Origin: Kiritimatiellia bacterium | Lineage (GTDB): Bacteria; Verrucomicrobiota; Kiritimatiellia; RFP12; UBA1067 | Direction: 5' to 3' | NCBI GenBank assembly: GCA_017648225.1 | Contig: JAGCJE010000271.1 | Span: 1-41,454 of the forward strand | Length of the DNA stretch: 41,454 bases | Shown here: positions 7,766-17,166 of the stretch, one piece after another | Numbering within the stretch: position 1 is the stretch's first letter | Layout: every line of letters begins with the position of its first letter | Notes under the pieces: model-generated | The model's input: only the letters and a program-made list of their open reading frames with translations | Told to the model about the DNA's origin: nothing | Database searches by the model: none | Program-made: the position numbers and the translations under genes

Positions 7766-8153
7766 CGTTGACATCAATCGTGTCTCGAACACCATTCGAA
7801 CAACGTTGAACACGTACTCTCAACGGGTCGTCGAGGGTGTCGAAAAGGCCGCCGACGAGACCGTGAAAGAGATGGTCAAAGAGACGAAAAAGCGTCCCGG
7901 AGGGCGATATTCGACCGGGCGATATGCTCGAGCGATCGCGTCTCAGGTGGGTGAGAATACCATTTACGCGAGGTCGCGAATTTGGTACGTCAAGGCACCG
8001 CGCTATCGACTCACGCATCTGATCAACAACGGTCACGCGGTTCGAGGTGGCGGACATTACGCCGGTGACAAGCACGTCACGAGAGCGACCGATCGCGCGA
8101 TCGAACGTTTCGAGACCCGCGTCCGCGAGGTGATTGGAAATGCATCGAATTAA
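7758..8153 (+). CDS. HK97 gp10-like tail completion / neck protein
   Basis: The 131-residue protein shows the HK97 gp10 family pattern: a helical N-terminal half (ADETVKEMVKETKK), a central RPGGRYSTGRYARAI turn, then a strand segment and HLINNGHAVRGGG, followed by a basic C-terminal helix. I chose GTG 7758, which overlaps the end of the preceding gene and has a GGGGGTGG upstream. It acts where the tail is joined to the head. Confidence 0.82.
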   Translation: MSNVDINRVSNTIRTTLNTYSQRVVEGVEKAADETVKEMVKETKKRPGGRYSTGRYARAIASQVGENTIYARSRIWYVKAPRYRLTHLINNGHAVRGGGHYAGDKHVTRATDRAIERFETRVREVIGNASN

Positions 8154-8484
8154 CTTGAAATCGGAGCTCAACGCGCTCGGTATCCCGTTCGCGCTGATCG
8201 GTTATCCGACCAAGGCTCCCGCGTATCCGTACGGAATATATCTCGAAAACATCAACGTGTCAGGTGGCGATGACGTGAGTCGTTATCGCATCGTCGACCA
8301 CGATGTGACGATCGAGCTATACCACAAAACCGACGAGGGACTGTTCGCCGCTTGCGAGATTCTCGAAACGTGGCTCGACTCTCTCCCTCTCGACTATCGC
8401 AGAGAGATGACGTACATCCCGGAGGATGATCATCTCCTCGCGAGCTATACTCTGAACTATACGACCAAGAGAAAGAAAGGATGA
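8140..8484 (+). CDS. Tail terminator / completion protein
   Basis: The 114-residue protein occupies the tail-terminator slot between the gp10-like protein and the major tail protein. The segment APAYPYGIYLENINVSGGDD followed by a VTIELYHKTDEGLFAACEILETWLDS helix resembles DUF3168-type tail terminators. ATG 8140 overlaps the previous gene by 14 bp and has an AGGTG seven or more bases upstream. Confidence 0.7.
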   Translation: MHRINLKSELNALGIPFALIGYPTKAPAYPYGIYLENINVSGGDDVSRYRIVDHDVTIELYHKTDEGLFAACEILETWLDSLPLDYRREMTYIPEDDHLLASYTLNYTTKRKKG

Positions 8485-8490
8485 TCATAA

Positions 8491-9030
8491 ATGGCACAGC
8501 CTGATAGAATCATTCTCGGCTCCGGTAAGATTTTCGCCACCGAATTCACCGGTAACGCGATCCCGGAAAACACCGTCATCGAGACCGCCGACAATCGTCT
8601 CGGTCACATCAAGGGCGGCGCGACTCTGGAATATACTCCGGAGTTCTACATCGCAAAGGACGATCTGGGTGAAGTCCAGAAGTCCCGACTCGTCAATGAG
8701 GAAGTGAAGCTCAAGACCGGCATCATGACTCTCGACGGCAACAACATCTCCAAGCTCGCCGCGACCGCTCGTGTCACTGAGGCAAGCGGCAAGCGCACCG
8801 TCAAGATCGGTGGCGCGGGCAACGACAACGGCAAGAAGTATCTGATCCGTTTCCTGCATGAAGACGCTGAGGACGGCGACATTCGCGTGACGATCGTCGG
8901 TCGTAACGAGTCCGGCTTCTCTCTGTCCTTCGCAAAGGACGCCGAGACCGTCGTGGACGCCGAGTTCACCGCATTCCCCAACGACTCCGAGGGTACTCTC
9001 GTTATCTACGAAGAAGAAACCGCAGAGTAA
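8491..9030 (+). CDS. Major tail protein
   Basis: The 179-residue protein should polymerise into the tail tube. It begins MAQPDRIILGSGKIFATEF and contains a GHIKGGATLEYTPEFYIAKDDLGEV segment, typical of Bacillota siphophage tube proteins. Codon use is CGT/CGC- and AAG-rich, as in the capsid gene and unlike the flanking genes, consistent with an abundant structural protein. It is closed by a strong terminator at 9037. Confidence 0.88.
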   Translation: MAQPDRIILGSGKIFATEFTGNAIPENTVIETADNRLGHIKGGATLEYTPEFYIAKDDLGEVQKSRLVNEEVKLKTGIMTLDGNNISKLAATARVTEASGKRTVKIGGAGNDNGKKYLIRFLHEDAEDGDIRVTIVGRNESGFSLSFAKDAETVVDAEFTAFPNDSEGTLVIYEEETAE

Positions 9031-9036
9031 CATCAC

Positions 9037-9064
9037 GAGGGTGGATTCGTCCACCCTCTTTTTT
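9037..9064 (+). terminator. Strong terminator with TTCG loop after the major tail protein
   Basis: A perfect 9-bp stem, GAGGGTGGA with TCCACCCTC, encloses a TTCG tetraloop and runs into six T residues. It lies inside the late operon, so it probably lowers expression of the chaperones and tape measure relative to the tube protein. Confidence 0.85.
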
Positions 9065-9083
9065 ATGAAAAGGAGGATTCCCC

Positions 9084-9413
9084 ATGGCTAAAATGTTGGA
9101 TTTCAGCAAGGCAAAAAAGCCCACTCTCCCCGTCAAGTTTGACGACGGCTCAATGGTGTATGTTTATACACCGTCTAAAATTGAGTTCGACGAGATGACC
9201 GATGCTCAGGATTATTTCAACGGTGCGCTCGAGGGTGAGCGCGAGAGCATTTACAAGCTCTACGAAATCACGGCACGACTCATGAGTAATAACAAAACAG
9301 GTCGAGAAATCACGGTGGAAGAGCTCGCCGGTTATCTTGACGTGAGCGACATGGTCGTGTTTTTCCGAGCATATGCGCAGTTCATCTCGGAAGTTATCGC
9401 AGAAAAAAACTGA
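9084..9413 (+). CDS. Tail assembly chaperone G
   Basis: The 109-residue protein lies between the tail tube and tape measure genes, the standard place for the lambda G-type chaperone. It starts MAKMLDFSKAKKPTLPVKFDDG and ends with an AQFISEVIAEKN helix. Its final codons contain the slippery heptamer A AAA AAC immediately before the TGA stop, so a fraction of ribosomes will make the longer G-T product. AAGGAGG precedes ATG 9084. Confidence 0.85.
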   Translation: MAKMLDFSKAKKPTLPVKFDDGSMVYVYTPSKIEFDEMTDAQDYFNGALEGERESIYKLYEITARLMSNNKTGREITVEELAGYLDVSDMVVFFRAYAQFISEVIAEKN

Positions 9414-9685
9414 AGCTCCCTCAGTATCCAGTCGAGGACTCTGAGGGAGATCATTATGATATAACGACACATTGGGAGAAACTGGTCGCAGATTATGCGC
9501 GAGTTTCTCTTTTTGACGTGCAGAGAATGGACATCATCTGTTATCTGCAACTGAGACGCGATGCGTATATCCACGCTCTCCGACAGACGGAGAAGGGCCG
9601 AGAGTATCTCGAAAACGCATGGCGACTCGAACAGATGGAACCGGAGCGCGACAAGCTCCGAAAGAAAACCGGCGTAAAGAGGTGA
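9084..9685 (+). CDS. Tail assembly chaperone G-T (programmed -1 frameshift)
   Basis: A -1 slip on the heptamer at 9404-9410 skips the TGA at 9411 and continues in a frame that stays open to TGA 9683-9685. It adds about 91 residues, from LKLPQYPVEDSEGDHYD to ERDKLRKKTGVKR, for a total of about 200. The extension has no start codon or ribosome binding site of its own near its beginning and ends just before the tape measure gene, as in other siphophages. G-T binds the tape measure protein during tail assembly. Confidence 0.85.
9404..9410 (+). other. Ribosomal -1 slippery heptamer
   Basis: A AAA AAC lies in the correct phase of the chaperone gene (codons GAA AAA AAC TGA). Both tRNAs can re-pair on AAA AAA after a one-base backward slip. 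Confidence 0.88.
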
Positions 9686-9689
9686 TTTT

Positions 9690-12431
9690 ATGGCATCGAG
9701 AGACTTGAGAGGTTTGACAATCGAAATCGGCGGCGATACGTCAAATTTGACCGATGCGCTCCGCAACGTTGACGGAGAGTTGTCGAACCTTCAAAGCAAT
9801 CTCCGAACCGTAAACAGCGCACTGAGACTCGATCCGGGCAATGTGGACGCGCTCGCTCAGAGGCAGGCCCTTTTGACGGACGCAGTCGCAGAGACCACCC
9901 AACGCCTCGAACTGCTCCGAGAAGCGCAGCGACAAGCCGATCAGCAGATCGCCGACGGTGTCGAGGTGGATCAGAGAGCATATCGCAATCTGCAATCCGA
10001 GATCGTTCGAGCCGAGGCGAGTCTCGCCGACTATGAACGTCAGGCGAACGACGCGGGCGACGAGTCGAACGATGCAGCACAAGAGTCCGCCGAGGGTTGG
10101 ACGATTGTCAAGGATGTCATCGCCGATCTCGCCTCTCAAGCAATTCAGGCGGCGATTGATGGGTTCAAAGACCTTCTTTTCGAAGGTGAAAAAGCACTCG
10201 ATACATTTCAGGCGAAAACGGGACTGTCGAGCGACGCGATGGAATATTTCGGCGACGCGGCTCGCGACGTTTTCAAAGGTGGATGGGGCGAATCACTGAG
10301 CGACGTGTCCGGTGTCATGGCTGAGATTTACAACACGCTCGGCGACATGGATGCTGACTACATGAAAGCATTTGCCGAAAATGCGATGACGTTGACTGAT
10401 GTGTTCGGATGGGACACTCAGGAACAGCTCCGAGCCGTCAATTCGCTGATGAATCAATTCGGACTCACATCCGATGAGGCGTTTAATCTGATGGTGCAGG
10501 GTGCTCAGTTGGGCCTCGATCAGAACGGCGATCTCCTCGATACGATCAACGAATATTCAGTTCAATTCAAAAACGCAGGATATTCCGCGAATGACATGTT
10601 CAACATGCTCGCGAACGGTGCGGAAACCGGCACGTGGTCGGTTGATAAACTCGGCGACGCGGTCAAAGAGTATAACATCCGCATGTCGGACGGCACAGTC
10701 ATCGACTACATCAACGAAAACGCTAAAGCTCTCGGATTGACGGCAGCGCAAGCCGAAAGCCTCGGAAAGAAGATGCTCGAGAGCGGCGGTGCGAGCAAAG
10801 AGGCGATGGGGGCGATCCTGAACGGTATCCTCTCGATCGAAGACCCGACCGAGCGTTATAAAGCGGGTGTCGGTGCATTCGGTACGATGTGGGAAGATCT
10901 CGGCGAGGAAGCTGTAAAAGCTCTGTTCGACACCAAGGGCGGCATCGATTCCACGAATGCAGCGATGAGTCAGGTTAAAACCGACGCATACGACAATCTC
11001 GCGGCGTCGATCACATCACTTGGACGCACGTTGAAAGACGAGCTCCTTCAACCGATAGTCGACGCGTTCACACCCGCCCTCAAGGCGTCCGCCGATGCGA
11101 TGCGTGAGTTCGCAGCGGGATCGATTTCGATGGATGAGTTGTTTGCCCGAATAGGCGCGGCTGCGTCCGAGATGATTGCGATAATTAAAAACAATCTTCC
11201 ACGACTCGCAGAGATGGGCGGACAACTACTCTCGAATCTCGTTCAGGGTATCGTGAACGGTATTCCGAAATTGATCTCGGCGGCGGGCGAGATGATCCGA
11301 TCTCTCTCCAACGGCATCAAGTCGAATATGGGCGAATTCATCAGCAAGGGCCTCGATCTCATCAATGGTCTAGCTGATTCTCTCGCTCGGAGTCTGCCGA
11401 CTCTGATCGCGAGCGGCGTTCAGATGCTCCGAAATCTCGTTCAGGGCTTGATGAGTGCGCTCCCCGAGCTGATTTCTCGTGTGCCTGAGATCATCTCGAA
11501 ATTCGCGAATCTGATCAACGACAACGCGCCGACAATCATCGCGGCGGGTTTCGGTATCATCAAAGATTTGATCGTCGGTATCATCAATGCGATCCCCACG
11601 TTGATTCAGAATATCCCGAAAATCATTACCGCGATCGTGGACGTGTGGGAAGCTTTCAACTGGGCGAACCTCGGTAAAAAGGCGATCACCCTGCTGAAAG
11701 ACGGTTGTCTCGCAGTTGTCAATCTCGTCAAGAATGCCGGTAAAACCATTCTCGACGGAATCGTGAACGTCATCAAAAATCTCCCGCAGAATTTGGCGAC
11801 GCTCGGTCGAAATGCGATCTCCGATCTCGGCGGTGCAATCCGTGGAATGTTGAGCAACGTGAAATCCGCAGCGACCGAGATTTTCAATGGAATCGTGAAC
11901 ACGATCAAAAATCTCCCGTCGCAGATGCTCAACATCGGTAAAGACATCGTTCGCGGTTTGTGGAACGGCATTTCCGACATGACCGGATGGGTGATCGGAA
12001 AAATTCAGGGGTTCGGCGACAGCGTGTTGAGCGGAATCAAGAAATTTTTCGGTATTCAGTCTCCGTCGAAACTCATGCGTGACGAGATCGGCCGTTATCT
12101 CGCCGAGGGTATCGGTGAAGGTATTGAGGAAAACGCTGACTCCGCGCTCGATCCGATGCAAGCTCTCAGAGATGATCTCGCGGCGATTGACAGTCTGAAT
12201 GTGAGCCGGACCATCGGCATCAACGCTGACTCGTCTCAGGGTGAAACTCGTCGTCTTGCGGCACAGATGAACGAGCTCACAGCTCTCGTGAAAGCATATC
12301 TCCCGGAGATCGCGAACAAGGCGTCTAAAAACATCTACGTTGACAAAAAGCGTCTCGTCGGCGAGCTGATCTCCGACATTGACGAGGGTCTCGGCGAAAT
12401 TGCAAACAGAAGGGCGGTCGGTGCAGTATGA
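9690..12431 (+). CDS. Tape measure protein
   Basis: This 913-residue protein is the largest in the genome and sets tail length. The N terminus (LTIEIGGDTSNLTDALRNVDGELSNLQSNLR) is the usual start of Bacillota tape measures and leads into coiled coil. The middle, about residues 490-720, has repeated hydrophobic helices of the form LxxLVxGIxxxIPxLI, typical of the membrane-active part. The PSKLMRDEIGRYLAEGIGEGI segment near residue 790 is conserved in many tape measures. No peptidase motif was seen. GAGGTG precedes ATG 9690, and the end overlaps the Dit start. Confidence 0.93.
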   Translation: MASRDLRGLTIEIGGDTSNLTDALRNVDGELSNLQSNLRTVNSALRLDPGNVDALAQRQALLTDAVAETTQRLELLREAQRQADQQIADGVEVDQRAYRNLQSEIVRAEASLADYERQANDAGDESNDAAQESAEGWTIVKDVIADLASQAIQAAIDGFKDLLFEGEKALDTFQAKTGLSSDAMEYFGDAARDVFKGGWGESLSDVSGVMAEIYNTLGDMDADYMKAFAENAMTLTDVFGWDTQEQLRAVNSLMNQFGLTSDEAFNLMVQGAQLGLDQNGDLLDTINEYSVQFKNAGYSANDMFNMLANGAETGTWSVDKLGDAVKEYNIRMSDGTVIDYINENAKALGLTAAQAESLGKKMLESGGASKEAMGAILNGILSIEDPTERYKAGVGAFGTMWEDLGEEAVKALFDTKGGIDSTNAAMSQVKTDAYDNLAASITSLGRTLKDELLQPIVDAFTPALKASADAMREFAAGSISMDELFARIGAAASEMIAIIKNNLPRLAEMGGQLLSNLVQGIVNGIPKLISAAGEMIRSLSNGIKSNMGEFISKGLDLINGLADSLARSLPTLIASGVQMLRNLVQGLMSALPELISRVPEIISKFANLINDNAPTIIAAGFGIIKDLIVGIINAIPTLIQNIPKIITAIVDVWEAFNWANLGKKAITLLKDGCLAVVNLVKNAGKTILDGIVNVIKNLPQNLATLGRNAISDLGGAIRGMLSNVKSAATEIFNGIVNTIKNLPSQMLNIGKDIVRGLWNGISDMTGWVIGKIQGFGDSVLSGIKKFFGIQSPSKLMRDEIGRYLAEGIGEGIEENADSALDPMQALRDDLAAIDSLNVSRTIGINADSSQGETRRLAAQMNELTALVKAYLPEIANKASKNIYVDKKRLVGELISDIDEGLGEIANRRAVGAV

Positions 12432-13096
12432 GAGGAATTGAATTCGTCAGTTTGACGGACGAAACGTTCCGTCGACATACCGCTGACGACTGGGATCTCG
12501 TGATGATCGAGAAGATCATCGGAACCCCCGTCGTCAAAGAAAAAATCATCGATCTCGCCGATCGTGACGGTGTTCTCGATCACACCGAGGCTCTGACGGG
12601 AGTTCCTGCGTATGAGACGCGGGAACTCTCTTTCGCGTTTGAATATCTCGACGCGATTGAGGACTGGGCCGATCTTTTTACCGAGATTCGGAATTTCCTC
12701 CACGGTCGACGATTGAAGATCCACGAGCCCGACGATCCGAATTATTATTATCTCGGACGCGTATCGGTCAGCGATCCCACCGGCGGGCGCGTGAAAGCCT
12801 TTACCGTCACGGTTCGAGCGGATACGTGGAAATATCCGATCACCGGTGAAACGGTCATCACGGAGGCGGTGAGAGCCTCTGAGACCATCATTCTCCCGAA
12901 CAACTGGAGACCCGTGTGTCCGACGATCACGACCACGGGTGCTGTGACGTTCGAGTTTGGTGGCGCGAATTATTCCATCGCCGGAGCGGGATCGTTCCGG
13001 TTCCCGAGATTCCGTCTCGGCTATGGTGCGAATGAGGTGAAGATCGTCAGCGGCTCCGGTGAGATTACATTCACCTATCAGGAGGGGGCGATCTGA
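12428..13096 (+). CDS. Distal tail protein (Dit)
   Basis: The 222-residue protein follows the tape measure and precedes Tal, the normal place of Dit, which forms the hub ring at the tail tip. Characteristic stretches are the early VVKEKIIDLADRDGVLDHTEAL, the YETRELSFAFEYLD strand, and FLHGRRLKIHEPDDPNYYYLGRV. The C-terminal part is beta-rich (galectin-like in known Dit proteins). It overlaps both neighbours by a few bases (ATGA and TGATGG junctions). Confidence 0.85.
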   Translation: MRGIEFVSLTDETFRRHTADDWDLVMIEKIIGTPVVKEKIIDLADRDGVLDHTEALTGVPAYETRELSFAFEYLDAIEDWADLFTEIRNFLHGRRLKIHEPDDPNYYYLGRVSVSDPTGGRVKAFTVTVRADTWKYPITGETVITEAVRASETIILPNNWRPVCPTITTTGAVTFEFGGANYSIAGAGSFRFPRFRLGYGANEVKIVSGSGEITFTYQEGAI

Positions 13097-14775
13097 TGGC
13101 GTATACCATTCGCAACGATGCGACGGGCGTGATCGTGTATGATCCACGGCTCGACGACGCGATTCTGATCGACCCCGAGCTGCATCAAAAGGACAACGCG
13201 TTCGGCTCGTTCGAGTGCGAGATGTTCTCGAATCATAGTGAATATGGCAATCTGCACAAGCGTCGAACGATTTACGCGATCTATAAAGACGACGCGCCTG
13301 ATCCAATGTGGAAGGGCATTTTCATCGAAGGTTCGGACGGTCTCTCGTCCTCCATGAGCCTCTATTTTGAGGATTTTATGAGCGTCTTGCGTGACTCTAT
13401 GCAAGACGCTTTCGTTTTTACCGGTCAACCGAACGAGTTCCTCGCGTCTCTGATTGATGCGCATAACGCTCAGGTCGACCCGTGGCAGCGTGTGACACTC
13501 GGTCACGTCACGGTCGTCGACCCGAACGATTATGTCCGCCGCTCCAGTGAGAGCGAGCTCTCCACGTGGGACGTGATAAAGACTCGACTCATCGATACAC
13601 TCGGCGGTCATGTCCGCATGAGATATGAAGGCGGTGTCGCGTATCTGGATTATTTGGAGGGCGACACGGCGAACACTGATCCCCATCTGAACACGTCGAC
13701 GCAGATCATCGAGTTCGGCGAGAATCTGACGGATTTCTCTCGCGTCGTGAGTGCGTCCGAGACGTATACTGCATGCATCCCCAAGGGTGCAAAGGTGGAT
13801 CAGTACGACGACGAGGGTGAGCTCCACTCCGTCGCGCTGACGATCGAGAGCGTGAACAACGGCTCGAAATATCTCATCGATGAGGTGGCTCGAGCTCTTT
13901 ACGGGTTCCGGTGCGCTCCTCTCGATTTGACGACGTGGGAGGATGTGACCGTCGCCGCGAACCTGATGAGCAAGGGCGACGCGTGGCTGCATAGTCAGGG
14001 CGTGAAACTGGCAAACACGATCAAGCTCAGCGCAGTCGACCTCAAACGGCTCGGCATCACCTCGGACTCGTTCGCGTTCCTCGATTATGTTCGGGTGAGC
14101 ATCTATCCGCTCGACATCGAGGCTCTGTATCTGCTGACCGAAATCACGATCCCGCTCGACGATCCGTCGGAGCTCTCGATCAGTTTGGGTGAGACGTTCA
14201 TGTCTCTCGCCGATCGACAGCAACAGAACGCGTCTCAGCTCCAGCAGAGCATTGAGAAGGTCGAGCAATCGATCCCCGGCAAAGTGCAGACGGGTGTTCA
14301 GAACGAGATCGCGGAGACACTGACCACGGTTCAGACGCTCATTGAGCAGACCGGTAACTCGATTCTTTCACAGGTCTCGGAGATTTACACATCGACGAGC
14401 TCGTTTGAAGAATTTCAGAGTCAGGTCTCCACGATGATCGAACAGACCGCGAACTCGTTCGAGATGCAGTTCTCGACGATCACGTCGCAGATCACGAGCC
14501 TCGACGGCTCCGTGAGCTCTCGATTCTCGGAGATCAGCAAATATATCAGATTCGTCGACGGTAACATCATTCTCGGTGTCGACGGCGATCCTCTGATTTT
14601 GAAGATCACGAACGAGAGACTCCAGTTTTTGCACAATAACGTCGAGATCGCGTATTTCTCGAGCGGTCGTCTGTACGTTGACAAACTCCATGCGATCACG
14701 TCGCTGACGCTGGGAGATTTCGCATTCTCTCCGGACTCCTCCAGAGGAATGAATCTGAAATATATCGGAATGTGA
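13096..14775 (+). CDS. Tail-associated protein (Tal, prophage endopeptidase-like hub)
   Basis: The 559-residue protein has the N-terminal hub fold of siphophage Tal/gp27-type proteins: DNAFGSFECEMFSNHSEYGNL, then a YAIYKDDAPDPMWKGIFIEG strand and a ISLGETFMSLADRQQQN segment near residue 375. From about residue 375 onward it becomes coiled coil with repeated Gln/Glu/Ser heptads, ending in FSPDSSRGMNLKYIGM. No catalytic peptidase motif is evident, so it is probably a structural baseplate hub and fibre anchor. Confidence 0.8.
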   Translation: MAYTIRNDATGVIVYDPRLDDAILIDPELHQKDNAFGSFECEMFSNHSEYGNLHKRRTIYAIYKDDAPDPMWKGIFIEGSDGLSSSMSLYFEDFMSVLRDSMQDAFVFTGQPNEFLASLIDAHNAQVDPWQRVTLGHVTVVDPNDYVRRSSESELSTWDVIKTRLIDTLGGHVRMRYEGGVAYLDYLEGDTANTDPHLNTSTQIIEFGENLTDFSRVVSASETYTACIPKGAKVDQYDDEGELHSVALTIESVNNGSKYLIDEVARALYGFRCAPLDLTTWEDVTVAANLMSKGDAWLHSQGVKLANTIKLSAVDLKRLGITSDSFAFLDYVRVSIYPLDIEALYLLTEITIPLDDPSELSISLGETFMSLADRQQQNASQLQQSIEKVEQSIPGKVQTGVQNEIAETLTTVQTLIEQTGNSILSQVSEIYTSTSSFEEFQSQVSTMIEQTANSFEMQFSTITSQITSLDGSVSSRFSEISKYIRFVDGNIILGVDGDPLILKITNERLQFLHNNVEIAYFSSGRLYVDKLHAITSLTLGDFAFSPDSSRGMNLKYIGM

Positions 14776-14789
14776 GGAGGCGATGCCCC

Positions 14790-15221
14790 ATGGCTCAATG
14801 GGACGGAAAAGAGGAATCGTGCTCGTGTGACTGTGGTTTCGACATCCCCAAAGGTGGGAAGCTTAATCAACTGACTCTCACGAATGCGCTCGGTGTCGCA
14901 TCCGGCGGAACGGGTGCGAAAACCGCGTCTCAAGCGCGGGTGAATCTGGGCATACAATGCGGTTACGCGTCGGTCGCGGTGGCGAATCTCGCGTCGTTCG
15001 GTGTGGCGAGTTCGAATCAAATCACGTTTCCGACTGCGTTCAAATCGACGCCGGTTGTGGCAATCGCGCCGGTATATGAAGAGTTTACGGGCTTTTTTGT
15101 GTACTCTATTTCAAACGGTTCGTCGACGGGTTTCAAGATCAACGCGACGAACATCACGGTCGCCGTGGCGGGTAACATCCCGCCCCGTGTGGTTCACTGG
15201 ATCGCGATCGGCAATATGTAA
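14790..15221 (+). CDS. Short tail fibre protein with C-terminal beta domain
   Basis: The 143-residue protein starts at ATG 14790 after GAGGAGG. After a Cys-containing N terminus (CSCDCGF) comes LGVASGGTGAKTASQARVNL, a motif found just before the distal domain of many phage fibres. The last 80 residues (FPTAFKSTPVVAIAPVYE, FKINATNITVAVAG) resemble an H-type, gp53-like receptor-binding beta sandwich. It probably decorates the tail tip, beside Tal. Confidence 0.7.
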   Translation: MAQWDGKEESCSCDCGFDIPKGGKLNQLTLTNALGVASGGTGAKTASQARVNLGIQCGYASVAVANLASFGVASSNQITFPTAFKSTPVVAIAPVYEEFTGFFVYSISNGSSTGFKINATNITVAVAGNIPPRVVHWIAIGNM

Positions 15222-15237
15222 TCGGGAGGTGGCGTGA

Positions 15238-17151
15238 ATGGCGTCAGGATCGTTTACCGGCACGACCGGCAATAAATATATAAAAGCTCGAATCGTGTGG
15301 TCGAGTACGCCGAACACGCTGAACAACCGCTCATCCGTGACGGCAACTCTGTATTATGGTAAAAGCTCGAGCTCGTCGTCCGCGACATACGGCACGATAG
15401 AATGCGCTCTCACGATCAACGGATCGACTAAGAGTTTTAGTCAGAGAGTCACGCTGAATCCGAATGATACATGGGTCGCAGTCGGATCGCACACTGTCAC
15501 GGTCAATCACTCGACCGATGGCGCGAAATCGATTGTAATCAGCGCGAGCGGCGGCATCCCGGGACTGACGTTCTCGTCGACGAACTGCTCCGCGACTGTC
15601 ATTCTCGACAAGATCCCGAGAGCGACGACTCCGACATTCGGAGCATCGACTCAGACGATCGGTTCAAATGTGGTGATCAATCTCCCGGCGGCGGATTCGA
15701 GTTTTTATCACACTCTGACGTATTCGTGGGGCAATCTCTCCGGAACGATCGGAACGAATCTCAAAACGTCGAAAACGTGGGGGATTCCGATCACGTTCTG
15801 TGAGGGTGTTCCGAACGGTACGCAGGGAACGCTATTCGTTACGGCGGAGACGTTCATGTCGAACGGCACGTCGCTCGGCAAAGTGACGAAATCCACTCCG
15901 TGCAATGTTCCCGCGTCTGTTGTTCCCTCGATCAGTGAAATCGCCCTCAGCGACTCCGGCGGACAAGTTCCGTCAAGCTGGGGTGTGTATGTGCGAGGAA
16001 AGAGTCAGCTCCACGTCAATGTCACGGCGGCGGGTCGATATTATTCGCGTATTGTCGGATATAGTATCAAGGCTCTCGGCGTGACGGTCACGTCGAACGA
16101 CAGCGATGTCGGCATCATTCCGACTGCTGGAACGATGAACGTCGAGGTCACGGTCACCGACTCCAGAGGCCGAACAGCGACCTCCACAAAGTCGATCACC
16201 GTCGAGGACTACACAGAGCCCACGGTCGAATCGTTCAGCGTTGAGAGAGCGAACAGCTCTGGCACTGCGACCGATAACGGCACGTATGCAAAAATCCCGC
16301 TCAAGGTGAGTGCGTCGCCGATTAGTAACAAGAACACCGTCGAGGCGAAAATCTATCACATGCGATCCGATGCGACGACGTGGACGCTCGCGAGAACGAT
16401 TCCCGTCGCGTATTCCATCGATCAGACCGTCATGGTTGCGAACATGATCGCGTCACGATCCTATGCGATCAAGGTGGAAGTCGTGGACGTATTCGGAACG
16501 ACGGTCGCTGAGAGCACTCTGAACGCTGAGGGCGCGGTTATGGGTTGGATGCCCGGAGGAATCGGCATCTCGTTCGGTAAAGCTGCTGAGGAGGATTATA
16601 CCGCCGATTTCGACTGGGTGATCCACGGGCGAAAAGGTGCTCAGTTCGACGACGATGTAACCGTGGACGGCAAAATCACCGGCGACTCGAGCGGACTCAC
16701 TCGAAACGGGCTCCCGACGCTCCAGTGTGTCGACATTGCGACGTTGACCCTCGGCGGAACGAACTTTCAGCTCGGAACGGCGAACACATACATGAAAATA
16801 CCGTTCAGCAAATACGCGTATAACCTCACGAATGTGCTCACCATTTCCGAGAACGGCATTCTTATCCCGGCGGGAGTTCGGGCCGTCAAGGTTTCCGCTC
16901 AGATTTGCCTCGGTGCAGCGACGGCGGGTGTCAGATATGCGCAAATCGCGAAAAACGGATGGGTTGACGCTGTCGCACGTTCTCAGCGACATCACGCATC
17001 GACTGCGACCCCGGAGACACACTCGATCCCGAGCGCACTTTTGACCGTCTCCGAGGGCGACATCATTGTTCTCGGCGTATACGGTAACGCGAGCGATTGG
17101 GTGTATGGAAATCACAATCAGACGTATTTGATGGTCGAGGCGTACGCGTAA
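15238..17151 (+). CDS. Minor structural / tail fibre protein (DUF859-like)
   Basis: The 637-residue protein is beta-rich, with Ser/Thr-rich repeats typical of DUF859 siphophage structural proteins, and has the PGGIGISFGKAAEEDYTADF.. transition near residue 438 that links body to tip in these fibres. The C-terminal about 130 residues, from MKIPFSKYAYN to LMVEAYA, look like a trimeric TNF/C1q-type head domain, a likely receptor-binding tip. GGAGGTGGCG lies just before ATG 15238. An immunoglobulin-like strand pattern around residues 215-330 is possible. Confidence 0.72.
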   Translation: MASGSFTGTTGNKYIKARIVWSSTPNTLNNRSSVTATLYYGKSSSSSSATYGTIECALTINGSTKSFSQRVTLNPNDTWVAVGSHTVTVNHSTDGAKSIVISASGGIPGLTFSSTNCSATVILDKIPRATTPTFGASTQTIGSNVVINLPAADSSFYHTLTYSWGNLSGTIGTNLKTSKTWGIPITFCEGVPNGTQGTLFVTAETFMSNGTSLGKVTKSTPCNVPASVVPSISEIALSDSGGQVPSSWGVYVRGKSQLHVNVTAAGRYYSRIVGYSIKALGVTVTSNDSDVGIIPTAGTMNVEVTVTDSRGRTATSTKSITVEDYTEPTVESFSVERANSSGTATDNGTYAKIPLKVSASPISNKNTVEAKIYHMRSDATTWTLARTIPVAYSIDQTVMVANMIASRSYAIKVEVVDVFGTTVAESTLNAEGAVMGWMPGGIGISFGKAAEEDYTADFDWVIHGRKGAQFDDDVTVDGKITGDSSGLTRNGLPTLQCVDIATLTLGGTNFQLGTANTYMKIPFSKYAYNLTNVLTISENGILIPAGVRAVKVSAQICLGAATAGVRYAQIAKNGWVDAVARSQRHHASTATPETHSIPSALLTVSEGDIIVLGVYGNASDWVYGNHNQTYLMVEAYA

Positions 17152-17166
17152 AGGAGGCGATGCAAC

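Noticed and set aside
12459..12467. ACGAAACGT inside the Dit gene as another operator
   Set aside because: It lies in coding sequence with no dyad arms beyond the core; a 9-mer of this kind is expected by chance in CGA-rich coding DNA.
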